A program made the translations under genes and the position numbers. Below the pieces are notes generated by a model. The model was not told where the DNA came from. It ran no database searches and saw only the letters and a program-made list of their open reading frames with translations. A DNA stretch of 64,000 nt from Melieria omissa (taxonomy: Eukaryota > Arthropoda > Insecta > Diptera > Ulidiidae), in the NCBI GenBank assembly GCA_963971225.1, contig OZ020268.1:46674404-46738403 (forward strand), given 5' to 3'. Below are positions 48,575 to 61,554 of this stretch, one piece after another. Numbering within the stretch: the stretch's first letter is position 1; the number at the start of each line of letters is the position of its first letter.

Positions 48575-51500
48575 AAACTTTTGCCACAGCCTTTAGTCAA
48601 ATGTCCACGTCTGCTGCCCTTCGAAGACAGTTCGCTAGACCAAAATTATACAATTTCGCCTTCGATCTTGTACGATATTGCGTGTCGGATTTTTTTTTTG
48701 TTTTCTTTTTTAATGTGATTTTATAATTTTTGTGACTGTGAAACGAGAATTTATTAGTTTTTCGTTGCCAAATTCGCCGCAACTTCCATCGAAATCAAGA
48801 GCCTGAAATGTGAAATTTTAATTTTTTGTTGCTTTTTGTTTGCTTTGACGTTTGACCACGTTCGCATTTGCTCCACCGCTTCTTGCTGTTGGTAGCGCCA
48901 CCTGTCGGCCAAAGCTCAACTGCAGCAAATTCCAAAACGTAAATAAAGGTTCTTGCTTGGTTTAGAAAGATGGCAAAGGAGACCGCGAGAAAATGAATTG
49001 TATTGTTTCTTCTGCCAATTCCACCACAATTGCAGCTGAAAGTATTTGACAAGAGGTCCAGGTTCAGATCTTACTATACGCCCGTTTGATAAAAAGTCAT
49101 TCGATTCATTTAAACTTTCATACAGTCCGCAGATAAAGGATTGCTTTTTTTTGGATAATTTTGATGAAAAATTTTGGTATGTATATTTCTATGTAGAATG
49201 AATATTTCAATAATAATAAAACATACTTGCAGTTGAGAGGTAATTTTTGAAGTAACGATAAATCGTAGAGACGATGTTTAAGTCACTCCAACTATCGGAG
49301 ATATTATAAGAATAAAAATAACTCATATCATATCATTGAATTATGTGTGCCAATAAAAACATGTAAAAAATACACAAATAAAATCGGCGTTAACCCATTT
49401 GTAAGTTATTATTAAAGTGACAAACATTATTTGGCTTGAACACAACTACGTAGAGTACAAATTGAGTAGCTGACTTATTGGACAGATGAGGATATACATT
49501 ATGTTTCCAGTTCCTTTCGCACATTGTGGAGACCCCGAAAACGAGGGCCCTAAGCTAACTTAAAATAACCTAAAAAATGAACCGATTTTGAAAGATTTAA
49601 AAATGGATTCAAACTTCGTTCGTTTTTTGACAACACTTAATAAGTCCTTCCGGGAGCAATAAATAGTACTGCTGATAGAAGTACAGTACTTTTCGCTTAA
49701 AGCGAACTTCGAGGGACTGGGCAAAATGGTTCGATTTAACCGAAAGTACGCTTTAAAAGGGATCCGTAATATGAGAAAACATAAACCGCGTACTTTTGAA
49801 ATTGGTTCGTTTTAGGCGGAAATTCGTTTTAAACGGGTTCGTTGTAAACGAAAAGTACTGTATATAGCAAAATCTTGGTTAATCAATCAATTAACAACTT
49901 TGTTGCTTGCTGAGTTGGAAATATAATGAAAAATAATAAGACAGTTGAGAATATAACTTTATGAATAAGTTCACAATTTGTATTTTTTAATATAAATAAA
50001 TTATAAATACAATTTCTTCCATTTTCAACTGTTTACTTGAGCATTAACGTTTCGACAATTCATAATTGCAACATTCCATTTTTCAGTCAGAATTTTCCTA
50101 ATGGGATTCAATCTCAACACTACGGCTGCCAATGAATGTGGGGAGAATGACAGAATCAGACAACTCGACTCGTTGCCGCTGCTACGAATTGTTCATGTCA
50201 TACAAACGAACTCAGCGCCACTGCAGAACGGTGAGGGCTCTCCAAAAAGTTTTCTACATTTTCCTAACGTGTGCGCGTTTTCCGCAAGAATTGCCCAATT
50301 CCAAGCGGAAAATGGGACTAGACGCTGTGCTGTGCGAAAATATTACAATTTGTGCGTAGTGCAACGCAGGCAGTCGAGGTTTTTCCAAACGGTGCCGGGT
50401 GGTGAAAATGCTGTAAGAAAATTAGTGAAAAATCGAACGGGCTATACGGCGCACCATTTGTGGGTGGGGAGAAGGAAGCTAGGCTGAGGGCAGTGAAAAT
50501 TGAAAGTGTTCAATTGCGAGCAGAGCGAAGCAGTGGCGCAACGACGCAGAAAAAAAGCAGCAGCGCCATCGTCACACCAGAGTTTCGGTTTCGGCAATAG
50601 CAACGGCCAAGGCAGTAGTCGGCGGTCGCTGATCGGCGGCAGCGCGCTAGTCATCATTATTGACGCTGCATCGTCGTGGCTGCGCTAAAGTTGTGCGCAA
50701 GCTGGCAAGCGGCAGTAAAGTGAAAAACATTCATCGACGTCATAGTAGCCGAAAACGCTGCGCTTCCTGGATTTTATATGCAAAAGTTGCAGCACAAAGT
50801 CTGTAGACTCTATCGGAAACGTTGCAGCCGGACACGCAAGTGGGGTGAGTGTGGGTATAATTTGGATATTTTCAATTGGCGGCCTGCACTTGATTCTGCT
50901 GTTGCTGTTGCGTCTTTGTTCTTGGGTTGTGGTCGTTTTTCGTGTTTCCTTTGTAGTAGTTTTGTGTTGTCGCAGCGTGCGCTGACTCAGACGGCAGCAG
51001 AATCAGATGAAGTCGGCAGCAGCGGCGGGAAGAAGGAAAATAACTGCATTATGTAGCTTTGTATTTTGTTTCGCTCCGTCTGCGCCTTTTGCATCTAAAC
51101 ATTGCATTCTTTTGCATCTAAACATCTCGGTGCAGGTTGCGGGCAGCAGCCGGCCGCCAGCGCCCCATTTCATAGCTGTTGCATTGCCTCGCGAGCGCAC
51201 AGCATGTCTTCATTCATTGTCTAATCCACCCGCCGTCCAGCGAACTCGCCCTGCGTACCCCTCCCCATCTGTAATCGCTAGCATGCCGCTGCAAGCTGCA
51301 ACGGCCGCGCCGTCCATAATGTCTGGTGCCTCACCTTCTTTTCCGTCTGCACTTCCTTGCTTTTCATTTTCTCAGTAATCGTATTCGTCGTTCTGCTGTG
51401 CATTCGTTCGTGTATTGTTATTTGTGTCTATTGTGCGTTTTTGCCTATGTTTTCCCCATTTCTTCCGCTCTTCGTCATTTGTTTACATTTCATTCAACTT

Positions 51501-52222
51501 TGTTTCATTGAGGCCCAACGAAGACTGTGACCTTTCATCTCGCTTTATCAGCGCGCAGAGTTGCCTCCACCTGCTCCTGTCGTCATGTCAGCACCTCAGT
51601 CATTCCCGCTTCTAATCGCTCCCTTTCTCCGCTCTTTTGCAGCTGCAACCTGAACGCAGTTTAACGCTTTCCTCAGCGCTGCTTCCAGCCGTTGTGGCCA
51701 CGTCCGCTCGTCATTGCGTTCACCATTTCTGCGATAATTAAGCGCACACCATAACAAAAAAGCATTGCCATCACCATCGTCATTCAATAACAAAACCAAC
51801 AACAATTGCACCAAAATAACTGCCATCGTTACCGTCATCGCTGCCCGGCCCCACCTCGCTTCAGTCAGCAGGGGAGCGCATAAATCACCCGCAAACCGAC
51901 GGACGTACGCACGGCTGCCCGGCCGGCGACGCGTGCCAAAAACGTTTTCACGTCTACGTGCTGCGGCGTGCCCAGTTGGCGCTTGGCTCAGACAGACATT
52001 TACCCATTCGCTTCGCCCTTCTCCCTGTGGCCACAAGAACTTGGTCAATTTTTGTTGTCGCTTTGTGTTTGTGCGTGTGTGTGTGTGTGTGTATGCATTG
52101 TTTCGCTTTTATAATCGATTTTTGCTTTTCAATACCAACAACGCTCCACAACAACAATTTATCAAAACACATCGTCAACAACACGCGACAATAACCAAAT
52201 CGCGCTGCCTGACGTACGAAAA
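48575..52222. other. Nrd1-vap divergent intergenic region and probable vap 5' UTR
   Basis: Nrd1 and vap are transcribed away from each other. The left 500 bp should hold the Nrd1 promoter. A GC-richer stretch at 50100-52222 with Gln/Ser-type codon runs and a strong donor (GTGAGT at 50845-50850) looks like untranslated first exon(s) of vap. Open frames here (for example 50101-50487, 128 codons) show no domains. The TA-flanked MITE lies at 49684-49860 and a GT run at 52073-52092. Confidence 0.5.
49684..49860. mobile_element. 177 bp pogo-like MITE with TA flanks
   Basis: Left end CAGTACTTTTCGCTTAAAG and right end (reverse complement) CAGTACTTTTCGTTTACAA, followed by CGAAC in both, match at about 21 of 24 positions. 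TA lies at both borders (49682-49683 and 49861-49862). The interior repeats TTCGTTTT/AAACGGG-type words. Too short to code. Confidence 0.85.
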
Positions 52223-55200
52223 ATGGCAGATTTAATGCGCTTGGGGAATGTGGATGTCGTCATACGGAAAGACAAACTTGGCTCACCAATTGGCGGTTCG
52301 GATGATGGCAATTTAGCTGCACTGGGACTGCGTGCAATGATGGCTACTGGTGGCATTGACCTGGGCGATTTGGCCCAGGAACTGGATCAAGATGAGTTCG
52401 ATGGACCGAACATGTTGAATGGTGAGTAATCGACCACGATTTTCATTGTAGATTCCAATAATAATGAGTAAATAAAGTAAATTGTCATGCACCAGCAAAG
52501 CTGGAATAATGGACTAGAAGAAACTCTTTAAAAAGTAGTAAGGGTCCACTACAGATGATTAACGATCAAAGGTTATCATCACCTCACGATTTATTGATAC
52601 GATTGATAACCTGAATGATTGATTGGCAATCATTTATAAACATTGTACGGGCTTTTAAATTGTACACAAAAGAGCAATTTGAACTAAACTAATAGAAACT
52701 TAGGAAGGATATTTAAAACTGAGAAAGAAAAGCTGTGCCCAAAAAAGAATTTGTAGAATTTGGGTTATTATGAAGCGGATGTAAATCATTTCGAAGTGCA
52801 TTTATTTTTTTATTTAAAAAAATAGCCTAGAATTAGTTAACAATTCATACAGACTAACAGAATAGTAAGATATTATAGAAATCTAATACTTATACTATAA
52901 GTCTTTTTAGCAAATTCTTAAATTAAAGTATTTAACTGATTTAGACGACCGTAAAAGGTGTGAGATACATACAGCACGTCATTTACTTTGATAATAACAT
53001 TAATTACAAAATTATGTGATGTTGTCCACAGTTATTTTCATTAATTTCTTTAATTTTCTTGGCATGGTGGCCCGCTTTATGTGTTAATATTCTTCGGTCA
53101 TAACAGCTTCTTTAGTGTTTTATTGTTCAGAGAGTTAATGTAGTGTGGATTGGTGTTCAATGCCGCAAACAACAGCTTCTTCAAATAGTTTTACATCTGT
53201 TATGGCGACTTGCTTGCCACTTCTGCATAACTGCATACTCGCCTCACACTTTTCTCGGTGCATATGATTCATGTTGATTATGACTGCATTGTGTCTTCTT
53301 TGCAGGTGAACGACCAGCGATAATCGCACCGCCGGAGAGTGAGTGGTATCACGGTCGCCTCGATCGCTATTCGGCCGAGTCGCGTTTGCGCGGCACCAGC
53401 AAACTTGGTAGTTACTTGGGTGAGTGAATCACAGCTGAAACAACTTTTTAATTGCTAAATATTTTCGTTCGGCACTTTACGCTAATTCCAATCTCTTTTC
53501 ACGATTCTCTCTCTTTGCCAACGACCTGCAGTTCGCGAGAGTGATCGCAAGCCCGGTTCTTATGTGCTGAGCTATTTGGGCCGCACCGGCATTAATCATT
53601 TCCGGTGAGTTGGCGGCCACTGTCACTTGTCTTTGGGCTGCATTTCTCTTTCTGTATCAATTGATTTGAATACATTTGAATTGTTGTATTTGTTAACTGC
53701 GCAGCATCACAGCCGTATGCGGTGACTTTTATATTGGCGGCCGTCAGTTCATTTCGCTGAGCGACCTCGTGGGCTACTACACCTCATGTAGCGATCTTTT
53801 GAAGCGCGAGCGCCTCGTCATACCGGTGGCGCCACCGGAGCCGGTGAACGACAAGAAGCGCGTTGTCGCCATTCTGCCGTACACGAAGATGCCCGACACC
53901 GACGAGCTGAGCTTCCAGAAGGGCGACATCTTTTTCGTGCACAATGACATGGGCGACGGCTGGATCTGGGTGACGGCGCATCGCACCGGTGAGCAAGGCA
54001 TGATCTTTCGCGAACTCGTGGACGACCTGGACGCTTCCATTGATCCGAATACAGTGTTTCCGTGGTTCCATCCGAATTGCACCAAGAACGAGGCGGTCGA
54101 CATGCTGGTGAAAGGTGAGTTTGCTCGAGCGGAGAATTGGTGCATTGTAAGATTTATTGATGTGTGGCTTGTTTTGTAGCTGGTCCCGGCAGCTTTCTGG
54201 TGCGTCCCAGCGACAACTCGCCCGGCGACTATTCGCTCTTCTTTCACATCAACAATCAAATTCAGCGTTTCCGTATTGAGAAGAAGGGCGTGCGCTATTT
54301 GATGGGCGGCCGCACGTTCGAGTGTCTGGACGCAGTCATCAATCGCTACCGCAAAGAGCACATCGTTGAGGGACATTCCTTGGGCAGTCCGGTACGTTGT
54401 CCCCATTGAAACTGCACTAACATGATTCGAAACAAGTTGTTCTAAACTGTCGTTTACTTAATGTTCGTAGGTTGTCAACGGCGCCCAACCAGAGATTAAG
54501 CCGCAGTACGTGTTCGAGAAGGCCGCCGAAAAGATCTACGCCACGCTGCGCGAGTGTCGCGACCAGGCCGGTCTGAAGAAGATAAAAGGAATCAAGCACC
54601 ACGGCCAGTTGTTCCGCAAATCGGACAAGACCACCAAATGGAAGCAGCTATATTTTGCGCTGATTAGCGAGGGTAGCGAGACGCACCTCTGCTTCTACGA
54701 TAATCCGAAAAAGACTAAGCCAAAGGGTCTGATTGACCTTTCGTGCGCCTATCTCTACGAGTGCCATGATTCCATGTGGGAGCGGCCGTCCTGCTTCCAG
54801 ATTGTCGAGCGCGCGCTGCCATGCTTGGCCACGGTGACCTATTTGTGTGCGCCCAGCCAGGAGAGCTATGTGGAGTGGGTGAATGCGTTGAAGGCGCAGT
54901 GCAGCTCGCAGTTTAGTCGCGCCCAGATGAAGGTGCCGCGATTGCGTGAGCTGCGCTGTCTTAATTTGCACGTACTAGAGGCGCATCGACTGCCATTCAA
55001 GCTGGTGCCACATCCGTACTGCAGCATCTCGCTGAATCAGGTGAAGGTGGGCAAGACGCGTGTAAAGATTGCGCCCGATCCAGTGTGGGAGGAGGAGTTC
55101 GTTCTGGAGTAAGTACTGTTAACTTGAAATTTAATTTCTATGATGGTAAATGGCTATTTGTACTTCTGTAGTGATGTGCCATCGGATGTGGTGTCACTCA

Positions 55201-56638
55201 CCATTACGCTGGTGTCGCGCGGCAAACGTGGCAAAGACTCGGAGGTAGCCGAGCTCACCATCGATCTGGCCAACCTAAAGAACGGCCAGGAGACGGAGGA
55301 GTGGCACCAGTTGACTGGCATGACGCCAATGGGCGAGTGGGGCTCACTGCGGCTGCGCATGCGCTATCTTGATGATCTGATTATGCCCTGCGAGGAGTAC
55401 AGCCCGCTGCAGCAGCTGTTGCTAGAGCCCGAGCTGTGCGTGGTGAAGGCGCTGGCCGAGCTGTGCCACAGCGACCGTGTGCCGCTGGCCACGGCGCTGT
55501 TGCGTGTCTTCCGGCACGAGAAGCGCGAGACGGAACTGATACGCGTGCTGTGCCAGGCGGAGATTGCGCGCGAGAACGAGACAACAACGCTATTTCGCGG
55601 CGCCTCCTTGGCCACGACGCTGATGGACTTGTATATGCGCACCGAGTGCACCGGCTTCCTGAACTCGGCCGTCTCTGAGACGGTGCAACGCATACTGGAG
55701 ACCAAGCAGTCGGCCGAGTTGAATCCCACCAAGATGGATGTGAACGACGATGCCTGCTCGAACGCTGAGTTTCTGCTACAGATACTTGATTTGGTGACGC
55801 ACTCGATCTTCACGTCGCCGGAGGAGTGTCCACGCAGTGTGCGCTACATTTGCAACTGTCTGCAGAAGGCAGTGGTAACCAAGTGGCCGTCAGAACGGCT
55901 GGTGCGCACTCGAGTAGTGTCCGGATTTATCTTTTTGCGTCTGCTGTGTCCGTCGCTGCTGAACCCGCGCCAGTTCGGACTCGTGAGCGAAACACCGCCA
56001 ACGGCAGCGACACGTTCTCTGGTCATGGTGGCCAAGTGCTTGCAGAATCTGGCCAATCTCATTGAATTCGGTGGCAAGGTAAGTGGACAGAGGGAAGTAG
56101 GCGAAAAATGTTTAAATGTGGTTTTTCACGTCCCCCAGGAACAATACATGGAAGTGGTGAATCCGTTCATACTGAAGAATAAGGAACGCATGATTGTGTT
56201 CCTCGATCAATTGTCGCAAGTGACCGATCCAAATCCGCCGCCTGGCATGTATGTCGAGCAAAATTCTAATCACTGTGTGCAGGATACCGGTACGTAAAAA
56301 GCATTTGGCGCATTATTGAAAATTTTTTAATTTTCTTTAATAATAAAATTGAATTTGAAATTAATTTATCTGAAATTAATTGAAATTAATGTATCTTTTA
56401 CTTTCTGCTGAACCATAACATGAATATGTTTTTATTGTTCCTTTGTTGTGTTGTATATAAATTACTGACACATCGTTTCTTCATTGTAGGTCGTGAGCTG
56501 GCTACGCTTCACCACATTTGTGTTTCTTATCTGCCGGACTTGCAGGAACTAGCGAATATACTCTCAATTAAGAAATTGGTCACCGTCACCGATATGCTAA
56601 CGAAACACAAATTAAAGTATCGCGAAATGATTAGTTAA
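52223..56638 (+). CDS. vap: vacuolar peduncle, RasGAP (RASA1 orthologue)
   Basis: Nine coding exons: 52223-52421, 53306-53419, 53532-53604, 53705-54114, 54180-54391, 54471-55108, 55172-56078, 56139-56289 and 56490-56638. All junctions are GT-AG and in phase, giving 950 residues, close to the Drosophila protein. Domain order is the p120 RasGAP order: SH2 (from W80, with LVRES), SH3 (about 179-236, ILPYTKMPDTDELSFQKGD), SH2 (about 248-340, GSFLVRPSD), PH (about 375-490), C2 (about 492-610) and RasGAP (about 625-900). The catalytic arginine finger is R691 in LFRGASL, and FLRLLCPSLLNP is the structural FLR motif. The protein binds phosphotyrosine receptors and stimulates GTP hydrolysis by Ras at the membrane. 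The start ATG has an ideal context (CGAAAAATGG). Exon 7 reads open through the 60 bp intron 7 into exon 8, but the splice form fits the family. Confidence 0.97.
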
Positions 56639-56814
56639 GTCAATAAGTATAAGAGAAACAGTAACAACAACAACAACTATATACATTGAGCAACTATAAT
56701 AGACAGCAGTTAATTAAGATGAAAACAAAACGAAAACAATAATGACGAAAGCATTTCTTAATTTGTAGTCACTTGAAAATCAACCAGAAAAATAAGCGAA
56801 AACACCAAAACACG

Positions 56815-56820
56815 AATAAA
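56815..56820 (+). terminator. candidate poly(A) signal of vap
   Basis: AATAAA about 177 bp after the vap stop; another AATAAA occurs near 56903. Confidence 0.45.
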
Positions 56821-59800
56821 TATTACAGTGAAAACCTACAATTAGCACTACAACGATATTAATAGCGAGAGTGTATGGTAAAAAGAAGCAGAAACAAACA
56901 GCCAATAAATATGGAACAAAAACGCCAAGATATCTGCAAGCGAGATGCGCACAACGCACGCGGCAGCGGTGCAGTCACGTTGCATACTCAACTCAACTTT
57001 TTATATACAAAGAGAGAAAAAAGTCAAAATATTGATTACAAAAAAGAAAAAGTAAAATACAGAAGATCAAGTAGAAGAAAGTATAGTATAGAGAGATCTT
57101 TTTTATGACTACAACTTTACTACTACAACTACTACCCTACAGGAGTGGAGAATGTGCAGATTAGCAGCTTAGAAATGAATCATGAATCAAAATACATGAG
57201 CGCAAATGCTTTTTTCGTTTGTTGTATTTTAATTGAATTGTTTTTTTTGTTGGTGCTCGAAAGCTCTGACAGTAGTCGATTCCTTATTGCCATAAACACA
57301 AAGTACACTACGGTGAAATTATTTAATTCATTGTCAAACAAATTTTTTTTAATCAGTTTGAAGACATTTGAACGATTAAGAGAAAATGTTTTCCAGAAAG
57401 TATAATTGAGTGTAATTTGCAAGTGAGATTTTTCTAATCATAAAGTGAGAACGAAATATGTCGATTTAGTTTTTTATTTTTTTTTTAATTTTTCATATGA
57501 AAATGTGTGTTTTCAATAGTAAATATGGCGTTGAAGAAATTTTTTTTTACAATAGATTTTTAAATTGCATTGAATTTTTTCGTCTGTTTTATAAAAAAGT
57601 GTAAATTTTCATTATTGAATATTAATGCATTTTTAAATTGAAATTTGATATTTTTTAAATTAAATTTCAGTCATTTAAAATTTTTGATTGCAGTTGGTTA
57701 CAGAATAAAAAACTTACATAATTGAAAAATTAAAAATACAAAATTGAAAAAATTTTAAAATATTTAAACACAGAATGCAAAAATCTTCAATTATTTGTCT
57801 AATGCAAATACAGTAAATTATTATTTTAGGACCTATAACAATTTCAATAAAGTCAAAGGCATTGTTTTTTTTTTAATTTATTGAGTCATATGTTTTAGTT
57901 TATAAATCAACTTTTAATAAAATTGTAATGCTGCATTGTCGAAAGTATTTTACTTGATGTAAACAAAGACAGACAAAATGCCAATAAAAGGAATTGAGTT
58001 GACATAAAAATTGCATGACAAATCTTTTGTAACAGCATTTAGTACTAATTTGCTGAGTTTAAATCGACAATGATGCTCAGAAAGTATTCCTCTTGAATTC
58101 ATAAAAATTGTCAATAGCTATTTTATGCCTCTAACTATTTGTTAGTGAAAGAGTTGAGCGAAATCATTGAATTAGTCATATGAAATTAAGCAATTTAATT
58201 AGTTACTTATTCACTTTCATATGCTGAAATCGTATCGAAAAATTACTACAAAACAATTGATTATTCAGCAAAGCTTTCTAGAGACAGTGATTTTTTTATA
58301 TGCCAAAACATGTATTAACATATTTGGATTGTGCTTGATTTTTTTTAAATCTATTTTGTGCATTTGTTTTCATTGTTTGTTGCTCTACCATTTGCACTCT
58401 ACTTGTAATTTTGTGGAGTTTTATAGGTATTTTTGTTTTTAATTTTTACAATTTTCTATTCTTCTAGTTATACAATGCATTTTACTCGTAAATTTACGCA
58501 CTATTCACACTATTTTTTATGCTATGTTTATATATTTTTTAATTTTGAATTTACTTTTTACTGCTTTATTTGTATTTCTATATATTTCCGTTTATTGTTA
58601 CATGCACCGAGCAGTTGAAAGGGGCAGGTTTTTGCTCAGACTTGAGCCCAAATTTGAATCCTTTCGCCTTTTGTGACGCACCTGTTGTGTTGGCCTCGAA
58701 CGCTGATTGCCAAAGCATCTTGACAGCGTGTTTATTTTGATTGCTGGTAAAGGTGTCAGGTGTCAATTATGTGTTGCAATGATTCTATTTTGTAGCAATG
58801 CTCTCTATTAATCTCTCTATTCGGCATTTTAATGAACCCGTTTCGTTTTCTTGTGTTCCATGTAGCTTATTTGCCCGTTTATGTGGAAATTATTATTTTT
58901 TTGAATATATCTAAAATATCATTTCGTATCAGCCGTATTGTAAACACTGGCCTATCTAAGCATATATAAATGTTATATACAAGTACATACGAGTAAATAC
59001 ACCTCTACAAATATGCGCATTCTTTTGTAATTATAGACATACGTACATACATATATAAAGCTATTAGTGACGGTAATTGAGTAGCTGAATGCTTAATTAA
59101 AACACAATTATTAAATCGAAATATAGTACAGTTTACATCCTAGTCAAGTGTCAACAAAACTGATTTTCATTTAAGCGAATGCCAACACAAACACCCAGAA
59201 ATAGCGTTGTGTTTGAAATTTAAAATTTAAACTTTAAAATTGTAACTTTAAACACAGACAAGTGCATTTGCATTGAACTGGCAGGACCTGGTGCTGCCGA
59301 AGCCTTGTGCCATGACACAATCGCAAGCGCACAAATTCTCTCGTCTACGGGTAATTCGAGTTGTGTTATGCGCACTGGGCGCATTCAGTGCTAATTGAAT
59401 TGAAACAATGCCGCCAGCAACAGAAAGTGTGGAGCGTCATAGCACTATGGCAGCCTTTCAGAAAATAATAATTTTAAAAAGTGTTCCAATTGGGCAGTTT
59501 ACCATTTCCGCAGCAAACAGACAGCTTACAATTACACGAAAACACAAACACGCCATGACGTAATCTATAACAAAAAAACAGGAATTAATGCAACTACGTA
59601 AACTTTTGTATCAAAGTCGAGCAAATAATTAGCAGGAATTACAAATTACATATAATGGTCAAATCGAAACTGAATAAAATTTAAGCTAGCGCTTAGTAAT
59701 GACGACTGTAAGACATTTAGCAATTTTATGAATTGAAAATATTGAAAGTGTCCAGTCCCCGCCACCCGAACCGCAACTACGAGCAAACTGTTGCTCCTCA

Positions 59801-60109
59801 CACACATTTGTCTTTGTCCTTTTTGTATTCATGTATGCGTAGTTAATGCAATAAATCAGCGCCCGAGTAAGTAAGCGTGTATTTGCTAAATTTATACAAC
59901 AACATCAAATGTGTAAGAAATAAATATGTATTAATAAAAACAAAAACCTACATACTAATATTTAATAAAAATTCAAAAACAAACTATAATTGAAGGTGAT
60001 GTTTTATTTGGAGTTGAAGTGGAATTTTTGTGTGAAGAAAATTTGGGGCATTTATTATTGTTTTTTGTTTTAAACGTTTAAAACGTTTTAACCCTAAATA
60101 GAGTGAAGA

Positions 60110-60280
60110 ATGTCTCAAACTAAGGAAAACCCAGTTTAGACAGACCTCCGGTCTTTTAATTGGACACTGCAGACTGAGGAAATACATGAACACAAGTTTT
60201 TGAGCTTCATTAGGTCAGTGGGTCTACTGGATGTTCTTTAACAAGTTGTAGGGAGACCAATACATCATTTATGGTCTCAG
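60110..60280 (+). mobile_element. non-LTR retrotransposon RNase H fragment
   Basis: The frame CTA AGG AAA... reads LRKTQFRQTSGLLIGHC then RLRKYMNTSF and a stop. It matches the GLLTGHxxLxxHM segment that follows the RNase H core in Jockey/R1-type ORF2 proteins. Only about 30 codons survive. Confidence 0.6.
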
Positions 60281-60528
60281 TGCAACAAACCACATCAAAT
60301 CCTATTCCATTCTATTGCTACACTTGTGGTTTGTACTTTAATTGGATAGGATCAGTTTTATTTCTTCATCGCGTTTTACAATGAAAATATTTGCGAGCTC
60401 TAAATATGTCATTGGATAGGTTTTCCAAATTACCATCTTTTTGCTTAGTAGATCCAACCGTTTGGAAGGAAATATTTTTTTTCCCAAAAATCTGAAAGGT
60501 TTAAAATCTTCTTCAAATTTCTCTCTAT

Positions 60529-60563
60529 AGGTTAGGTTAGGCTAGGTTACGTTAGGTTAGGTT
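60529..60563 (+). repeat. TTAGG-like short tandem run
   Basis: GGTTAGGTTAGGCTAGGTTACG and a further GTTAGGTTAGGTTA: about seven TTAGG-type units with variants. Shorter runs occur at about 7908 and 41588. Since higher flies lack TTAGG telomeres, this is most likely the simple tail or a component of a dispersed element. Confidence 0.7.
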
Positions 60564-61554
60564 AATGTGGCTGTCTGAGCATGAGACTTGTCTACTTGTG
60601 AAATCACAAGTAGAGGAAGTTCTCTATAATACATAGAAGAGGACTCTACCATTCATTCAATAAAACTATGGACAGTGTAAAGTAATTTAATTGATAACAC
60701 AAAATTGTGTAATTTTCTTTGCTCAGTTGATCTTTAGCATTAATATACTTGTAATGAAAATTATTCCTCAGATTCACTTGTCTCAGCCGGAGTTACTAGT
60801 CTTCAATATGTTGTAAGCACGCGCAGTGATCTTTGTTGTTTTTTGCTGAACAAGTCCAGATTATTGTGGATAAACCAAAAAAGACATTTTGATATAGCAT
60901 CAGAAAATTTATTTTTCACTTCACTTAAACAGGAATCCCTTTGAAATCTTTAAGAGAAAAGAAAAACGAACAAAATGCGTATACTTACTATAAAATAAGA
61001 AGTGCTTCATTAAAAATTGTGACATCGAAAAATTAAAACATCTCAGCAACCACTCCTCAATGTTTGAAAAAAATGGTTTATATAACATGTCTTTTATGTA
61101 AAATTTATTTTAAAAAACTATAATACATTTTCACGGGTAAAGTTTATAACTTTTTCTGAAATACTCCTCATTAGGGCTTTCATTGTTCCTTCGCTAATTT
61201 ACTGGGTAGAAGCCAGAAGCCATTTTATCCATTTTTTTTAAACCATGTTATCATTAAAAGACAGAGTTTTCATGGCTCGTCTGATCAAAGAAAGTTTGAT
61301 TTGAATTTGTATCAACGAAGTTATTAGCAAAAATGCATGTCACAATATTTAACTTTTTTGAAATTTATTTTGCTATATTTAGAACAAATCCTAAATTACA
61401 CAATACTAAATTACACTTTTAATGTCAAAACAATTAGGGGGTTTCAAGAGAAAAAGCGAAGAAACATTCGACTCTCACATTAGAAGAGGTCTATAAAAAA
61501 CTTTCTCTATTTTTCTGTCCGTGCTTGAACGCTCTGTGCACTTTGGCGTATGAG

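Larger units (their letters stand above)
56639..61554. other. vap 3' UTR and intergenic region
   Basis: The vap 3' UTR begins here. The rest is AT-rich (57450-58600 especially) and holds no supportable gene. A non-LTR fragment lies at 60110-60280 and a TTAGG-like run at 60529-60563. Open frames at 58221-58618 are low-complexity Phe/Tyr-rich translations of T-rich DNA. Confidence 0.6.

Noticed and set aside
50101..50487. 128-codon plus-strand open frame upstream of vap
   Set aside because: No domain, no biased codon use, and no splice logic linking it to vap; better explained as untranslated leader or intergenic sequence.
53769..54406. 209-codon antisense frame over vap exons
   Set aside because: Shadow of the GC-rich coding strand; the plus strand encodes clear SH3 and SH2 domains.
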